The notes under the pieces are model-generated. The model was not told the DNA's origin and did no database searches. It saw nothing but the letters and a program-made list of their open reading frames with translations. Below are positions 8,108 to 16,684 of a stretch of DNA of 64,000 bases, piece after piece (the first letter of the stretch is position 1; every line of letters begins with the position of its first letter). The position numbers and the translations under genes were made by a program. The stretch comes from Armatimonadota bacterium (GTDB lineage: Bacteria > Armatimonadota > Fimbriimonadia > Fimbriimonadales > ATM1): contig QEUM01000003.1 of assembly GCA_003577165.1 (NCBI GenBank), positions 1 through 64,000 of the forward strand. Direction: 5' to 3'.

Positions 8108-8730
8108 CAGTTACCTCCAGACGGCGGCTTTGGGGGGGCCATCAGTTTTTCGACGGCTTGAGGGAACGAAAAGTCGACAAATTTCTTCCAGGCTGCCGCG
8201 GCAGCGGCGGACTCGTTCTCTCCGGCCGCCTCGACGCTTGTTGCAAAGGAGCCCACGAGCCGGGCGCCCTTCACGTCATAGGCCTCGAGCATCGCCGACA
8301 GCTTCACGGTCTTCGATTCCGCGTCGTAGCGGTACGAGTCTACAGCGGCGGCGACGGCGAAGTCGGCTCGCAAGAGCGAGCCAAGCACCACGGAGCGATA
8401 ACGGTTGTTGACCTTCCCCGTGAACGGCGGCAATAGCATTGCCGCCTGGATGGTGCCCTCTGCGAGTGCACGCTTGATTCCCGCGTGTGTGCGGGAGTAC
8501 GAGATCAGATAGAACTTTTCGGTTGCGTTCGCGGCTGCGAGAAGAGCCGTCGTCCCAGTCGTTTCGAAGTTGTAGGCATCCGTGCTGAGCGCGGCTTCAC
8601 CCAACCCGACGGGGAAGATCACCAGGCTCTTCTTCGTTTGCGCGGGTAGCGGCAAAAGGGCAACGGCCAGGGCAAGGATCGAAAGCACCTTGCCCAGGCC
8701 GTTTGCTCGCGTGCCGACGTTGCGGCGCAT
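8107..8730 (-). CDS. Secreted 207-aa hypothetical protein
   Basis: A 31-residue N-terminus with an Arg-rich start and the hydrophobic run V-L-S-I-L-A-L-A-V-A-L-L, ending P-L-P-A-Q, is a good signal peptide. The mature part has alternating beta strands and helices, including I-S-Y-S-R-T-H-A-G-I-K-R-A-L and A-A-A-A-A-W-K-K-F-V. This is reminiscent of the periplasmic N-terminal domains of TolB or CsgG-like lipoproteins that handle named variables. That resemblance is weak, and I do not assign a family. The C-terminus is Pro-rich (A-P-P-K-P-P-S-G-G-N). The stop overlaps the start of the barrel gene by 1 bp (TGATG), so it is probably co-translated with it and may work as its periplasmic partner. 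Confidence 0.7.
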   Translation of the reverse strand: MRRNVGTRANGLGKVLSILALAVALLPLPAQTKKSLVIFPVGLGEAALSTDAYNFETTGTTALLAAANATEKFYLISYSRTHAGIKRALAEGTIQAAMLLPPFTGKVNNRYRSVVLGSLLRADFAVAAAVDSYRYDAESKTVKLSAMLEAYDVKGARLVGSFATSVEAAGENESAAAAAAWKKFVDFSFPQAVEKLMAPPKPPSGGN

Positions 8731-8741
8731 ACGAGTCCTGA

Positions 8742-11465
8742 TTACCGGACGACCACCACCGGCCGGGTCACGCGAACGCGTTGACCCTCAGCCGTCTGCG
8801 CCACGATTTCCACCATGTAGTTGCCGGGGGCGACTGCGCGCCCCTGATTGTCGCGCTTCAGCCAGGTCGCGGTATTGACGCCCGGGTTCTCAGCCCTTCC
8901 GCGCGAGATGGTGTACACCTCGCGTCCGTTGGTGCCGAGAATGCGCACCGACACTTCCGCCGCGGCCGACAGGCCGTACTGGATCGTGATGGGCGCGTTG
9001 CGATCTCTGGTCGGCGACGTAATTGTGACGTTGCCGATCACGGGTCGGGATACCGAACCCGGTTCGATGATGACGTCGAAGTTGCGGGCGATGGGCTCCG
9101 TCACCGTGAAGGTGTAAGCCGAGTTCTGCCTCATGTCTCGCGTCTGCCCGTTCTGCTTGTCGACCAAGCGGACTCGGACGTTTCGCGGCAATTGCGAAAT
9201 GTTCGGCCACGTGATCGAGTACGTTCCGGGCTTCGTGGACATGAACTGGGCGTTGAACGTGAGCGTCGGTCTCGCCTCGCGAATGTCCTGCGTCCAGTTG
9301 ATCGGATCGTCGCCGTTCGGTTGGCGGACGAGTCCGAATCTCATCGCGCTTCCCGGACGAGCCGGCGGTTCCGGAGCGGACAGGTTATCGGCTTCGCCGA
9401 CGGACGGCGCAACACCAACGTAGTTGCTCACGTCCTGTTCGCCTTCACCGCGAACCACCAACTGAAGTCTCCACTTCCTGTCGGTCGTCACGCGCCAATC
9501 GTCAGCAGATCTTGGGGACCCGGGCAGGCCGCGAAGGAAGATCGGGGGCCAGTAGAGAGTCATCGGCTGCGAGATGTTCGCGTAGATCCAGTACCCAACG
9601 CCGGGCGGAATCAACTGAGAGGAGTCCGACGAGAACGTGTAGTCGGACAAGTTCGTGTCGTATCGGAACACGGTGCCTCGAATCCACCCACGTTGCGTGA
9701 GTTCCGTCCAAGTCAGGACTTCCGTCGGGTCGCCGCTGCTGATCGCGTTCAGCGTGTTCAACTGGACGCTATACAGATACGGGTTTGCGACGAGGTTCCA
9801 GCCGCGCCGAATTAGGAACGGGAAGTTTCCGTTGATCTCGCCGCCCGCGCTCGTAGCGCCTGTGAGCGGCTGAGCCGGGAAGTCGTTCGTGGCGAGAATC
9901 CAAGTTCCTCGACCGCGAGCCGCAGTCGTAGACGTCACGTAACTTTGCGTGACGACGTCCCAGTTGAAGGCCGTGAAGTCCGCCGGGGTCGACAGCCCGA
10001 GAGCAACCGCCCAGTTCGCATTCGCGAGTTGCCACGGCATCCCGATTAGTTGCGGGCCGGTGACCAGGCTCACCTGCGGGCTCGCCGCGATGTGCAGTAT
10101 CGACTCGATCGTCTTCGTCCGTCCTGGGTTCGGTGTCACTGTGACGCGTATCGGCACAGGGCCGGCGACAGTTCCATCCGTCTCACAGAACCACGATAAC
10201 CGGTGCACGCCACGAGGCGGAATGCTCGCGATGACTTTCGTGACCTGCTCGCCCGGGATGAGTTCGACGCCTGGCGGCAGCTGAATCGTGCAGTTGACGT
10301 TCGTGACTTCCTGCTCCTCGTTGATGCGGCCGTACTGGTTGTCGACCCAGAGGACGACTTCGAACGGGTTCGGATCGAGCGAGTTGGAAGGGTTGTCCCA
10401 CGCGATCATTGGCGGCGTTTCGAGCGCGATTGCCGTGTCGCCGTCAACACCGAGGTTCAGGTCGTGCTCTGCCCAGGGGACCGAGACGTAGTAGACGATT
10501 CGCCGCGTGCCACCGGCTGCGACACTCACAGGATTGTAGAACAGACAGAACGCCGTGTTATTGATCAAGGCGTCGGGCAGAACTGTCGAAGTCCATGTTC
10601 CACCCATCGCGAAGTTAAATTCGCCGACGACAAGCTCATCCGACTGCGTCTGGTCCGGAAGCCGGAGTGGGTCCGGCCCCGTCGGAATTCGCAATCCCGG
10701 ATAGGGCAGCGATTGTCGGAAACTAATGTCGATGAACTTGGGATACGTCAGGGGGTTGGTGGCGCGAGTGTAGCGGCTCTGTATGACGATCGGGCGCCCG
10801 GTCGGCGTCTGGACGTAGGCATTACCGTTCCAACCGGATGCTCCGCCGACGAAATTCAGCATTCCAAGCCATGACGCGTGCCTCAGTCCGACCTGGACGG
10901 GGGTCGCATTCGTGTTCGTAAGGTCCCATTGGAATCGAATCGCATCTCCGACCGACTGTGCGAGCAGCGTCGCGGTGACGCCGCCCCCCCCGTCGGCAAT
11001 CGCTGTGAGCCTGCGGAAGGACGCGTTGACGACGACGAGGTCAAAGCCGTCCGCTCCCCACTTCGTATCCTCGGTGTCGCCCTGGTCGTCGATCACCCGG
11101 ATCGTGGCGTAACTCCAGTTGTTCCCTGCCCAGGGCGCGCCCATCGTGATCGCGCAGTTCTGGTCGCTGCCATCGAGGGCGGATCCGGTCGATCCGTTTC
11201 GGATCATCAGGTAGCCGGGGACGTTCTGAGCGTCGTTTCCCGGCGGGACGCCGCACGGACTCGTAGGCCCCCATGTGACGGTTCCTGCCACACCCAAGCC
11301 GAACACCAGAATGGCGTTTCCAACCGCCGCCATATTCCAGTCGACCGAGATCGGCTGCGTGTTCGTGGGGTCGAAACAGACGTCCCAACCTGGCTGCGCC
11401 TTTGCCGCGGAAACAAGCCCAAGGGCCCCGACCGCAGCGACAACTGTGCCGAATCTTCTCACCAT
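8742..11465 (-). CDS. Large secreted protein with FlgD-like C-terminal domain (907 aa)
   Basis: Signal peptide at residues 1-23 (V-V-A-A-V-G-A-L-G-L-V-S-A-A-K-A). The N-terminal about 450 residues are beta-rich with a Cys-containing start (W-D-V-C-F-D-P) and several PapD/Ig-like stretches. The C-terminal half shares blocks with the neighbouring subtilase: R-G-W-N-L-V-A-N-P against P-G-W-N-Q-V-G-D-P, and V-F-R-Y-D-T-N-L against I-F-R-Y-E-L-T-L. Both end in a FlgD-like Ig fold with G-R-A-V-A-P-G-N-Y and a terminal T-A-E-G-Q-R-V-R-V-T-R-P. The shared module suggests common sorting, attachment or processing. No enzymatic motif is seen. It follows the subtilase gene by 19 bp with a purine-rich ribosome site (AGGAAG). 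It may be a surface or matrix protein and a substrate of the protease; both are inference. Confidence 0.8.
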   Translation of the reverse strand: MVRRFGTVVAAVGALGLVSAAKAQPGWDVCFDPTNTQPISVDWNMAAVGNAILVFGLGVAGTVTWGPTSPCGVPPGNDAQNVPGYLMIRNGSTGSALDGSDQNCAITMGAPWAGNNWSYATIRVIDDQGDTEDTKWGADGFDLVVVNASFRRLTAIADGGGGVTATLLAQSVGDAIRFQWDLTNTNATPVQVGLRHASWLGMLNFVGGASGWNGNAYVQTPTGRPIVIQSRYTRATNPLTYPKFIDISFRQSLPYPGLRIPTGPDPLRLPDQTQSDELVVGEFNFAMGGTWTSTVLPDALINNTAFCLFYNPVSVAAGGTRRIVYYVSVPWAEHDLNLGVDGDTAIALETPPMIAWDNPSNSLDPNPFEVVLWVDNQYGRINEEQEVTNVNCTIQLPPGVELIPGEQVTKVIASIPPRGVHRLSWFCETDGTVAGPVPIRVTVTPNPGRTKTIESILHIAASPQVSLVTGPQLIGMPWQLANANWAVALGLSTPADFTAFNWDVVTQSYVTSTTAARGRGTWILATNDFPAQPLTGATSAGGEINGNFPFLIRRGWNLVANPYLYSVQLNTLNAISSGDPTEVLTWTELTQRGWIRGTVFRYDTNLSDYTFSSDSSQLIPPGVGYWIYANISQPMTLYWPPIFLRGLPGSPRSADDWRVTTDRKWRLQLVVRGEGEQDVSNYVGVAPSVGEADNLSAPEPPARPGSAMRFGLVRQPNGDDPINWTQDIREARPTLTFNAQFMSTKPGTYSITWPNISQLPRNVRVRLVDKQNGQTRDMRQNSAYTFTVTEPIARNFDVIIEPGSVSRPVIGNVTITSPTRDRNAPITIQYGLSAAAEVSVRILGTNGREVYTISRGRAENPGVNTATWLKRDNQGRAVAPGNYMVEIVAQTAEGQRVRVTRPVVVVR

Positions 11466-11484
11466 TGTCTTTACACCTACTTCC

Positions 11485-14400
11485 TTATCGCGTTACCGTA
11501 ATCGGCGACGTGGTTCTCGCCCTTTGACCATCCGTGGTTTCTGCCGTAATTTGGAGCATATAAACTCCCGGAGCCACCGCGGCTCCACGGCTGTCGCGCC
11601 CGTTCCACGTAACCGACTGAGTTCCGGGACTCCGCGAAGCGGAGCCGAGGTCCGCAATCACCTTTCCACCGGCGCCGACGATGCGCAGGCTGACCGTGGA
11701 TTCAACGTTTACGCTGTAGTTGATGGTGAACTGTCCGCCCGCGCGGCTGCCGCCCGCAATCCGAACGCCGCTGACGACCAGCCTTCCGACTGCGTCAGGG
11801 AGAACCGTAACCGTGAACGATCGCGGCGTCATCTGTTCGTCCGCCGTGAACCGGTAACTCCCGTTCGTCTGCATGGACACAGTCCGTCCCGTTGCCATAT
11901 CGCGAAGCGTCATCCGGAGACGACGGTTCGGCGACTGGACCTCCCTCCATGTGACGGTTACGTCCTCGTTCGGTTTCGGCGGTCGGACCGAGAATGTCCA
12001 AACTTCTTTGCCGCCGCTCAACTCTCGGAGTTCCTGGGTCAGCGCCTGCTCGGTTGTGCGGGCTGTGAACCAGAGGGAGACGGAGCCGAGCGCCGCCGGG
12101 GGCTCCGGAACCACGTCGAAGAGTTCGTTCAGGCCCCGAGTGGTTCCGAACACGTTGTTGGAGTCGCTCGTTCCACCGGATGTGGCCGTCAGAGAGTACG
12201 CCCAGCCATCGCCTCGAATGTGCGTGCTGTTGTTGGCACGGCTCCTCTCTGGCGCTTCGGTTGGCGGCACAGAGACCCAGCACTCTTCGATCGCGTAGAT
12301 CCAGTGCGACTCGAACGGCACGAACTGTCCGCCCGGCGCGCTTCGCCAGGTGTATTCCTTGGAGCCGCCAAGCGTGAGTTCATATCGGAAGATCTGAGGC
12401 TTGACGATTCGCTCCGAGATCGCTTGGGCCAGCGTCAGAACGCGACCGCTCGGAATCTCGGTGATCAGACACGCGTTCCAGTCCACGAAAAACTCGAACG
12501 GATCGCCGACCTGGTTCCAGCCCGGCTTCAACTTGATCTTGTAGCCCTCGACCCCAGGTTCTGGACCGAGTTCAACGTCGAGCACGGCATCCGACGGCGC
12601 CTTAAGCCACCAGCCGACCCCGTAGGGTCCGTTCAGAGGCACGTCTACGCCTCCAGGCAACTGCTGGAACGACTCGAAGGAGGACGGCGTGAAGCCCGCG
12701 TCCTGCGTGTTCGCCCCGAATTCGCTGTATTGAGCGTAGCTACCGGTCGGGTTGCCGAGGAGATCGATGCTCGGAATCCATCGGAACAGTTCGAATCCAA
12801 CCGGGAAGATCGTCTCAGGCTTGCGGCCGCCCGGAGGCGACGACTCGCCGTCAATGCTGTACGGAAGCGAGATCATGTTCACTCCCGCTGGGACCACGTG
12901 GTGACGGATGGTGACGAGGATCTCACCCGAGATTTCGACGCCATCGGTCGGACCAGTCGCTTCGCCGGTGCAGATGATCTTCCAGTCGCCCTCGCTGATG
13001 CCGCCGCCGTCGATTAATCTCGCGTAGCCGCGGAGCCAGCTGACGTTCGGCAGAATCGGATCCGGGGTGATTGTCCAGTTCGAGGACGGGATCGCGACGG
13101 GGCCGTAACTTCCGTCGGCGCGAGCAATCTCCACGACCGGAGCCGGCGCAGCGACGCTTACCTTGAACAGGCGGAATTCGAAGTTGACGGTCTGATACGG
13201 GAACGTCGAGTTCTGATTGGGCTTGATGCCCTTCACGCTCGGAACGATGAACGTCATCGCAGATGCGACGTCGATCTCTCCGTAGCCTGTGTCCAGGTTC
13301 GGCACCGGGTCTCCCGGCGCGACCACCGCGGTCAACTTAAGCGTGGGGACGATCTCAAAACTGGCCATGCCCGCTGAATGCAGAAGCGCCGCTGCGCCGA
13401 CTGCCGTCGGACAGGCATACGAGGTGCCGCCTCCGTTCGGATCGTAGAGCAACGGGTCGTAGATGAGTTCCCATACTCCGATCGTGTCCGCGCTCGGAGC
13501 GGCGATGTCCACCTTCCGGAGGCCGTCGGGGCTGCCCGGCGAACTGTAACTGGTCGGGAATCCCTTCTCAAGCGCGGCGGACACCCATTTCGTGGCCGCG
13601 ACGGACGTGACCTGTGCGAAACTCGCCGGCCAGCCCGCCGGGAACGGCCGACTGTTGCCCGAAGCCGCGAAAAGCACGACGCCGCGGTCCGCGATCTTCT
13701 GCAGCAGCAGGTCCGACGTGTCGTCCGGGAAGCCCGCGCCATAGCTCATGTTCTGCGCAATGATCCGCGGGTTGGAGGGCTCATCGAGCCAGTCGATGAC
13801 CCACTGGTAGCCATCATAGATTAGAGCGAAGGGGAGCGACCCCGACGGAGTTGCGATTCGTACCGGGATAAGTTTGACCCCCTCCCACGTCACGCCCGCC
13901 ATTCCAATTCCGTTATCAGTTCCGGCGATGATGACGCTCGCGGTCATGGTGCCGTGCGAGAACCCCGTGCCGATCGGAAAGTCGGGCCGCGGGTCGTCGC
14001 TGCCGTCATAGGCGTTGTATCCGCTGAAGAACCGTGAGTTGTTTGCCGCATCCCGAAAGTCCGGGTGCTCCATGTAGAAGTTGTCGTCCAAGTCCACGAC
14101 GAAGACGCCGTCCAGCCCCTTGTGGACGGCCCACGCGCCCGAAGGCCCAGGAAGGCCGATCTGGCGCAGGTTCCACTGCCCTTCTGACAGTTCCGCAGTG
14201 GTCGACCAGAGCGGGTCGTTCGGAACCTGATACTTCTGGGCGTAGTGGTTAAGGATCGCGTGCTGCACGCGCACGTCGCCGCGAAGCGCGTCGAGACGCT
14301 CTTGTGAAAGCGTCCGTTCGTTCGCGACGTTCGGATCCGGAAGCCGCAGCAGATACATGCCGGGCGTTCGCAGAGGCCGCACGATGACCAAACCGTATTG

Positions 14401-14565
14401 GTTGGCCAGCGCCTGCGCCTGCGGGAGCGTCGTACCGGGCGACATCCGTACGATGATTTCGCCCTTTACATAGGGGAAGTCGGTGTCCGCGGCGAAGGCG
14501 CCGACTGCCATCGACACGGCCAACGCGATTCCCGCGAGCCACAGTTTCAACGCTCTCATCATCAT
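11485..14565 (-). CDS. Secreted subtilisin-like serine protease (S8) with FlgD-like C-terminus
   Basis: 1026 aa from the first of three in-frame ATGs. GAGGAGG abuts the first ATG, so the third ATG at 14559 has the best spacing. Signal peptide 1-26, then an inhibitor-I9-like propeptide (Y-V-K-G-E-I-I-V-R-M near 32-41). The peptidase S8 domain spans about 125-440. The catalytic Asp is in V-V-D158-L-D-D-N, the His in S-H204-G-T, oxyanion Asn in A-S-G-N304, and the Ser in G-T-S382-Y-A-C-P. The stretch 440-700 is beta-rich, and from about 560 to the end it is homologous to the 907-aa neighbour. The last ~70 residues are a FlgD-like Ig domain (G-A-A-V-A-P-G-V-Y-M-L-Q-I). All catalytic residues are present, so it should be active outside the cytoplasm. 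It is the second gene of the exoprotein operon. Confidence 0.92.
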   Translation of the reverse strand: MMMRALKLWLAGIALAVSMAVGAFAADTDFPYVKGEIIVRMSPGTTLPQAQALANQYGLVIVRPLRTPGMYLLRLPDPNVANERTLSQERLDALRGDVRVQHAILNHYAQKYQVPNDPLWSTTAELSEGQWNLRQIGLPGPSGAWAVHKGLDGVFVVDLDDNFYMEHPDFRDAANNSRFFSGYNAYDGSDDPRPDFPIGTGFSHGTMTASVIIAGTDNGIGMAGVTWEGVKLIPVRIATPSGSLPFALIYDGYQWVIDWLDEPSNPRIIAQNMSYGAGFPDDTSDLLLQKIADRGVVLFAASGNSRPFPAGWPASFAQVTSVAATKWVSAALEKGFPTSYSSPGSPDGLRKVDIAAPSADTIGVWELIYDPLLYDPNGGGTSYACPTAVGAAALLHSAGMASFEIVPTLKLTAVVAPGDPVPNLDTGYGEIDVASAMTFIVPSVKGIKPNQNSTFPYQTVNFEFRLFKVSVAAPAPVVEIARADGSYGPVAIPSSNWTITPDPILPNVSWLRGYARLIDGGGISEGDWKIICTGEATGPTDGVEISGEILVTIRHHVVPAGVNMISLPYSIDGESSPPGGRKPETIFPVGFELFRWIPSIDLLGNPTGSYAQYSEFGANTQDAGFTPSSFESFQQLPGGVDVPLNGPYGVGWWLKAPSDAVLDVELGPEPGVEGYKIKLKPGWNQVGDPFEFFVDWNACLITEIPSGRVLTLAQAISERIVKPQIFRYELTLGGSKEYTWRSAPGGQFVPFESHWIYAIEECWVSVPPTEAPERSRANNSTHIRGDGWAYSLTATSGGTSDSNNVFGTTRGLNELFDVVPEPPAALGSVSLWFTARTTEQALTQELRELSGGKEVWTFSVRPPKPNEDVTVTWREVQSPNRRLRMTLRDMATGRTVSMQTNGSYRFTADEQMTPRSFTVTVLPDAVGRLVVSGVRIAGGSRAGGQFTINYSVNVESTVSLRIVGAGGKVIADLGSASRSPGTQSVTWNGRDSRGAAVAPGVYMLQITAETTDGQRARTTSPITVTR

Positions 14566-14607
14566 CCTCCTCTACACCTAAAAGTGGTTCCCCGCTCAGC
14601 GCCTGCC

Positions 14608-16374
14608 TTAATTAGAAGGCGGAGGCGGCGGCGGAGTTACGCGATCGAACTGATTCGGAAGGCTCTGCACGTATCTCAGACCCAAGATGTCCTTGACCGG
14701 ACCGGGGATGTCCGCACTGTTCCGGGCGCCCACGCGCCAATACAGGCGCTGTGACGCGGGGAAGACTCCGGAGATGTCGATCGGGTCGGTGCTGACTGAG
14801 CCAGGCAGGATGCTCTCGACGGTCGCAATGAGACGGACGTTGTTCGCATTCGAGAACGTCGGCGACGTCGAGATTTCGACTGCGTACTGGTTCGCGCCTG
14901 GAACTGCGGTCCACGAGAACTGCACCGTGTTGTTCACGTCCGTCGCGCCGTTGGGCGGCGAAATCAGAGTCGCCTGATCGAGCGGCGTTGACGGGCCCTT
15001 CGCGGGCTCGCGAGTGGTCGTGAAGAAGCAGTCGGTGATCTCACCGCCGGTTTCGGCGCCGGGCACGTCGAGCGAACTCAACTTGTAGACCAAGCTCAAC
15101 GTGTACATGTAAGTCGTTCCTGGGATGATCCCGGGCGCCGGGTTCTCGAAAGCCTCTTGGCCCGGGTCTTCGACGCAGGCGGGACCGCCAACGATGGATC
15201 CCATGTCTCGCCAGTTGCGCGTTCGCGCAGCCACGCGGTCATAGACCGAGTTAAAGGAACCGGGCACGACTTCCACGGGCGTATCCGCGTAGTCGGTGCG
15301 CCAGACCTGCCACTCGACTCGATTCTGCGTGCCGAGATTGAAGATGTTGGGATGCCAACTGCACTTTACGACGGGGCTAACTCCGTCCTCGGCCAGCGCG
15401 GCCTCGGTCCAGAACTCGCCGGGCGAGTTGCCCTGGCCTTTGTTCATCGTGAGGGCGATGAGGCCGACCACGAGCACCGCAAGCAGCGCGCCGGTCGTAT
15501 CGCCGCGCCGCACGGTTCGCGTTCGCGGACCTCGCGCAGTCAACTGAATTTCAGGAAGTTTGTCGTAGAGAACTCGAGCCTTGTCGCCAGGCGCGACGCC
15601 CTTAATGGAGCTTCGGACAGTTGCCTCTGCTTCCTGCGTGCTGACGTCTGAGATGTGAATCGTAGCGACTTGTTCGCGGCCGCGCGTCACGACCATGTCC
15701 ATGCCGACTTTGATTCCGTCGCGGCTTCCCTTGTTGATCTTCACGAACTTGGACGTCGGAGTCGCGAGGACCGTGGCGACCCCAATCTGCTGCTGAATGA
15801 TCGTCGTTACACTCTTCTGTGCAGCGAAGTTAATCGCTTCGTTGAGAACCGCATCGTCCGACACGTCGCCCGGACGCTCCGAAGACTGTCCGAACTCGGC
15901 CGTGCCCAGAACAGAAAGGCCGGAGGCCACGTCGATGCCGCGAACGAGCAGCACGACGTCAGCCGACTTGCCGTTGGCGCCCTTGTTGATGCGCGCCTTC
16001 TGCACTTCGCCGGTGATCACGACTTCGGCGCCGATCGCCTGACCCAGGCGAAGCAACTCCAGTTTGTTCGTGATCGGCTTGCTCAGTTGCAGTTCATCGA
16101 TCACGCGGTCCACGGATTCCTTCTCGATCAGGTCCGCGCGGTTGGAACCGATGAGCAGCGTGGTCACGGCGTCCGATGCGACGCCACCGAGCGCATCTCC
16201 GCCAACGCCGGACTTGTTCACGAAGTCCACGACCGCCCACTGCGATCGTGTCGTCGAAAACTGAGCCTCGGCTCTGCTTACCGGAAATGCAATGACGAGA
16301 ATGTTGACGAGCAGCGAAGCGATAACCGATTGGCTCGTTGCTCGTGCAAATTTGGATTTGAGAAAGGTCCTCAT
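14608..16374 (-). CDS. CsgG/FlgT-like exported protein with C-terminal FN3-like domain
   Basis: 588 aa, first gene of the six-gene operon. Signal peptide 1-38. Residues about 44-198 resemble CsgG (W-A-V-V-D-F-V-N-K-S-G, then L-I-E-K-E-S-V-D-R-V-I-D-E and L-G-Q-A-I-G-A-E-V-V-I-T-G-E). CsgG forms the curli export pore in Proteobacteria, and the fold also occurs in FlgT. Residues about 205-275 resemble the FlgT C-terminal domain (K-I-N-K-G-S-R-D-G-I-K-V-G-M). A hydrophobic segment, A-L-L-A-V-L-V-V-G-L-I-A-L-T-M, lies near 295. Residues about 480-570 read as a fibronectin-type-III-like domain (A-N-Q-Y-A-V-E-I-S-T-S-P-T-F). No lipobox is present, unlike CsgG. AAGGAGG lies 12 bp before the ATG. The architecture suggests an envelope assembly or secretion component. 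Confidence 0.75.
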   Translation of the reverse strand: MRTFLKSKFARATSQSVIASLLVNILVIAFPVSRAEAQFSTTRSQWAVVDFVNKSGVGGDALGGVASDAVTTLLIGSNRADLIEKESVDRVIDELQLSKPITNKLELLRLGQAIGAEVVITGEVQKARINKGANGKSADVVLLVRGIDVASGLSVLGTAEFGQSSERPGDVSDDAVLNEAINFAAQKSVTTIIQQQIGVATVLATPTSKFVKINKGSRDGIKVGMDMVVTRGREQVATIHISDVSTQEAEATVRSSIKGVAPGDKARVLYDKLPEIQLTARGPRTRTVRRGDTTGALLAVLVVGLIALTMNKGQGNSPGEFWTEAALAEDGVSPVVKCSWHPNIFNLGTQNRVEWQVWRTDYADTPVEVVPGSFNSVYDRVAARTRNWRDMGSIVGGPACVEDPGQEAFENPAPGIIPGTTYMYTLSLVYKLSSLDVPGAETGGEITDCFFTTTREPAKGPSTPLDQATLISPPNGATDVNNTVQFSWTAVPGANQYAVEISTSPTFSNANNVRLIATVESILPGSVSTDPIDISGVFPASQRLYWRVGARNSADIPGPVKDILGLRYVQSLPNQFDRVTPPPPPPSN

Positions 16375-16395
16375 GGTACGACGCGTCCTCCTTGG

Positions 16396-16623
16396 TTACA
16401 ACTCGGGATGTGCACTCCTGACGGGCTGACCCTTCGTCCTGCCTCTTGTTGTTCTGGAGTCACACTTGATCCTTTCGCTAATGCCTGACTGGCAACCATA
16501 GCCCGCTGGATGGAGAGGGTTCGACGCATAGGCAGGGGCTCCCGCTGGAAGCGGGGCTAATCTAAAGCCCAATCCACCCTGTGCGCCGATCAATCCTGAC
16601 CGCCTTTGAACTCCGACGTCCAT
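16396..16623 (-). other. Possible 75-codon leader frame upstream of the exoprotein operon
   Basis: An ATG at 16623 opens 75 codons inside the roughly 270-nt leader predicted from the promoter at 16653-16661. It ends 22 nt before the next gene. The product is rich in Gly, Pro, Arg and Ala, and shows no family. It also crosses palindromic-repeat sequence, which argues that the region is an untranslated leader rather than a gene. Confidence 0.15.
16541..16570. repeat. Palindromic repeat unit in the operon leader
   Basis: CCCGC-TGGAA-GCGGG (16541-16555) is a perfect 5-bp hairpin that runs into GGGCT-AATCTAA-AGCCC (16554-16570). The hairpin followed by GGGGCTAA recalls the first hairpin and GGGCTATAGG at 19-31. 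The rest of the 310-bp gap between 16375 and 16684 holds the promoter at 16653-16661 and nothing else I can name. Confidence 0.4.
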
Positions 16624-16652
16624 GCCGAGCAGCCCGTTGCGAAGGTCAGCCG

Positions 16653-16661
16653 AGTATAGCA
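16653..16661 (-). promoter_or_regulatory. Extended -10 promoter of the exoprotein operon
   Basis: On the minus strand the sequence reads TGCTATACT: an extended -10 TGn followed by TATACT (16658-16653). No good -35 element is visible, as is usual for extended -10 promoters. Transcription from about 16646 would give a 5' leader of roughly 270 nt before the ATG at 16374. Confidence 0.4.
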
Positions 16662-16684
16662 CAGCACTTCCCGGGCTACCTGAG

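Noticed and set aside
11275-13017. 580-codon plus-strand frame opposite the subtilase and 907-aa genes
   Set aside because: Overlaps two firm genes; composition (Arg, Pro and Ala in excess) and lack of a ribosome site mark it as an antisense shadow.
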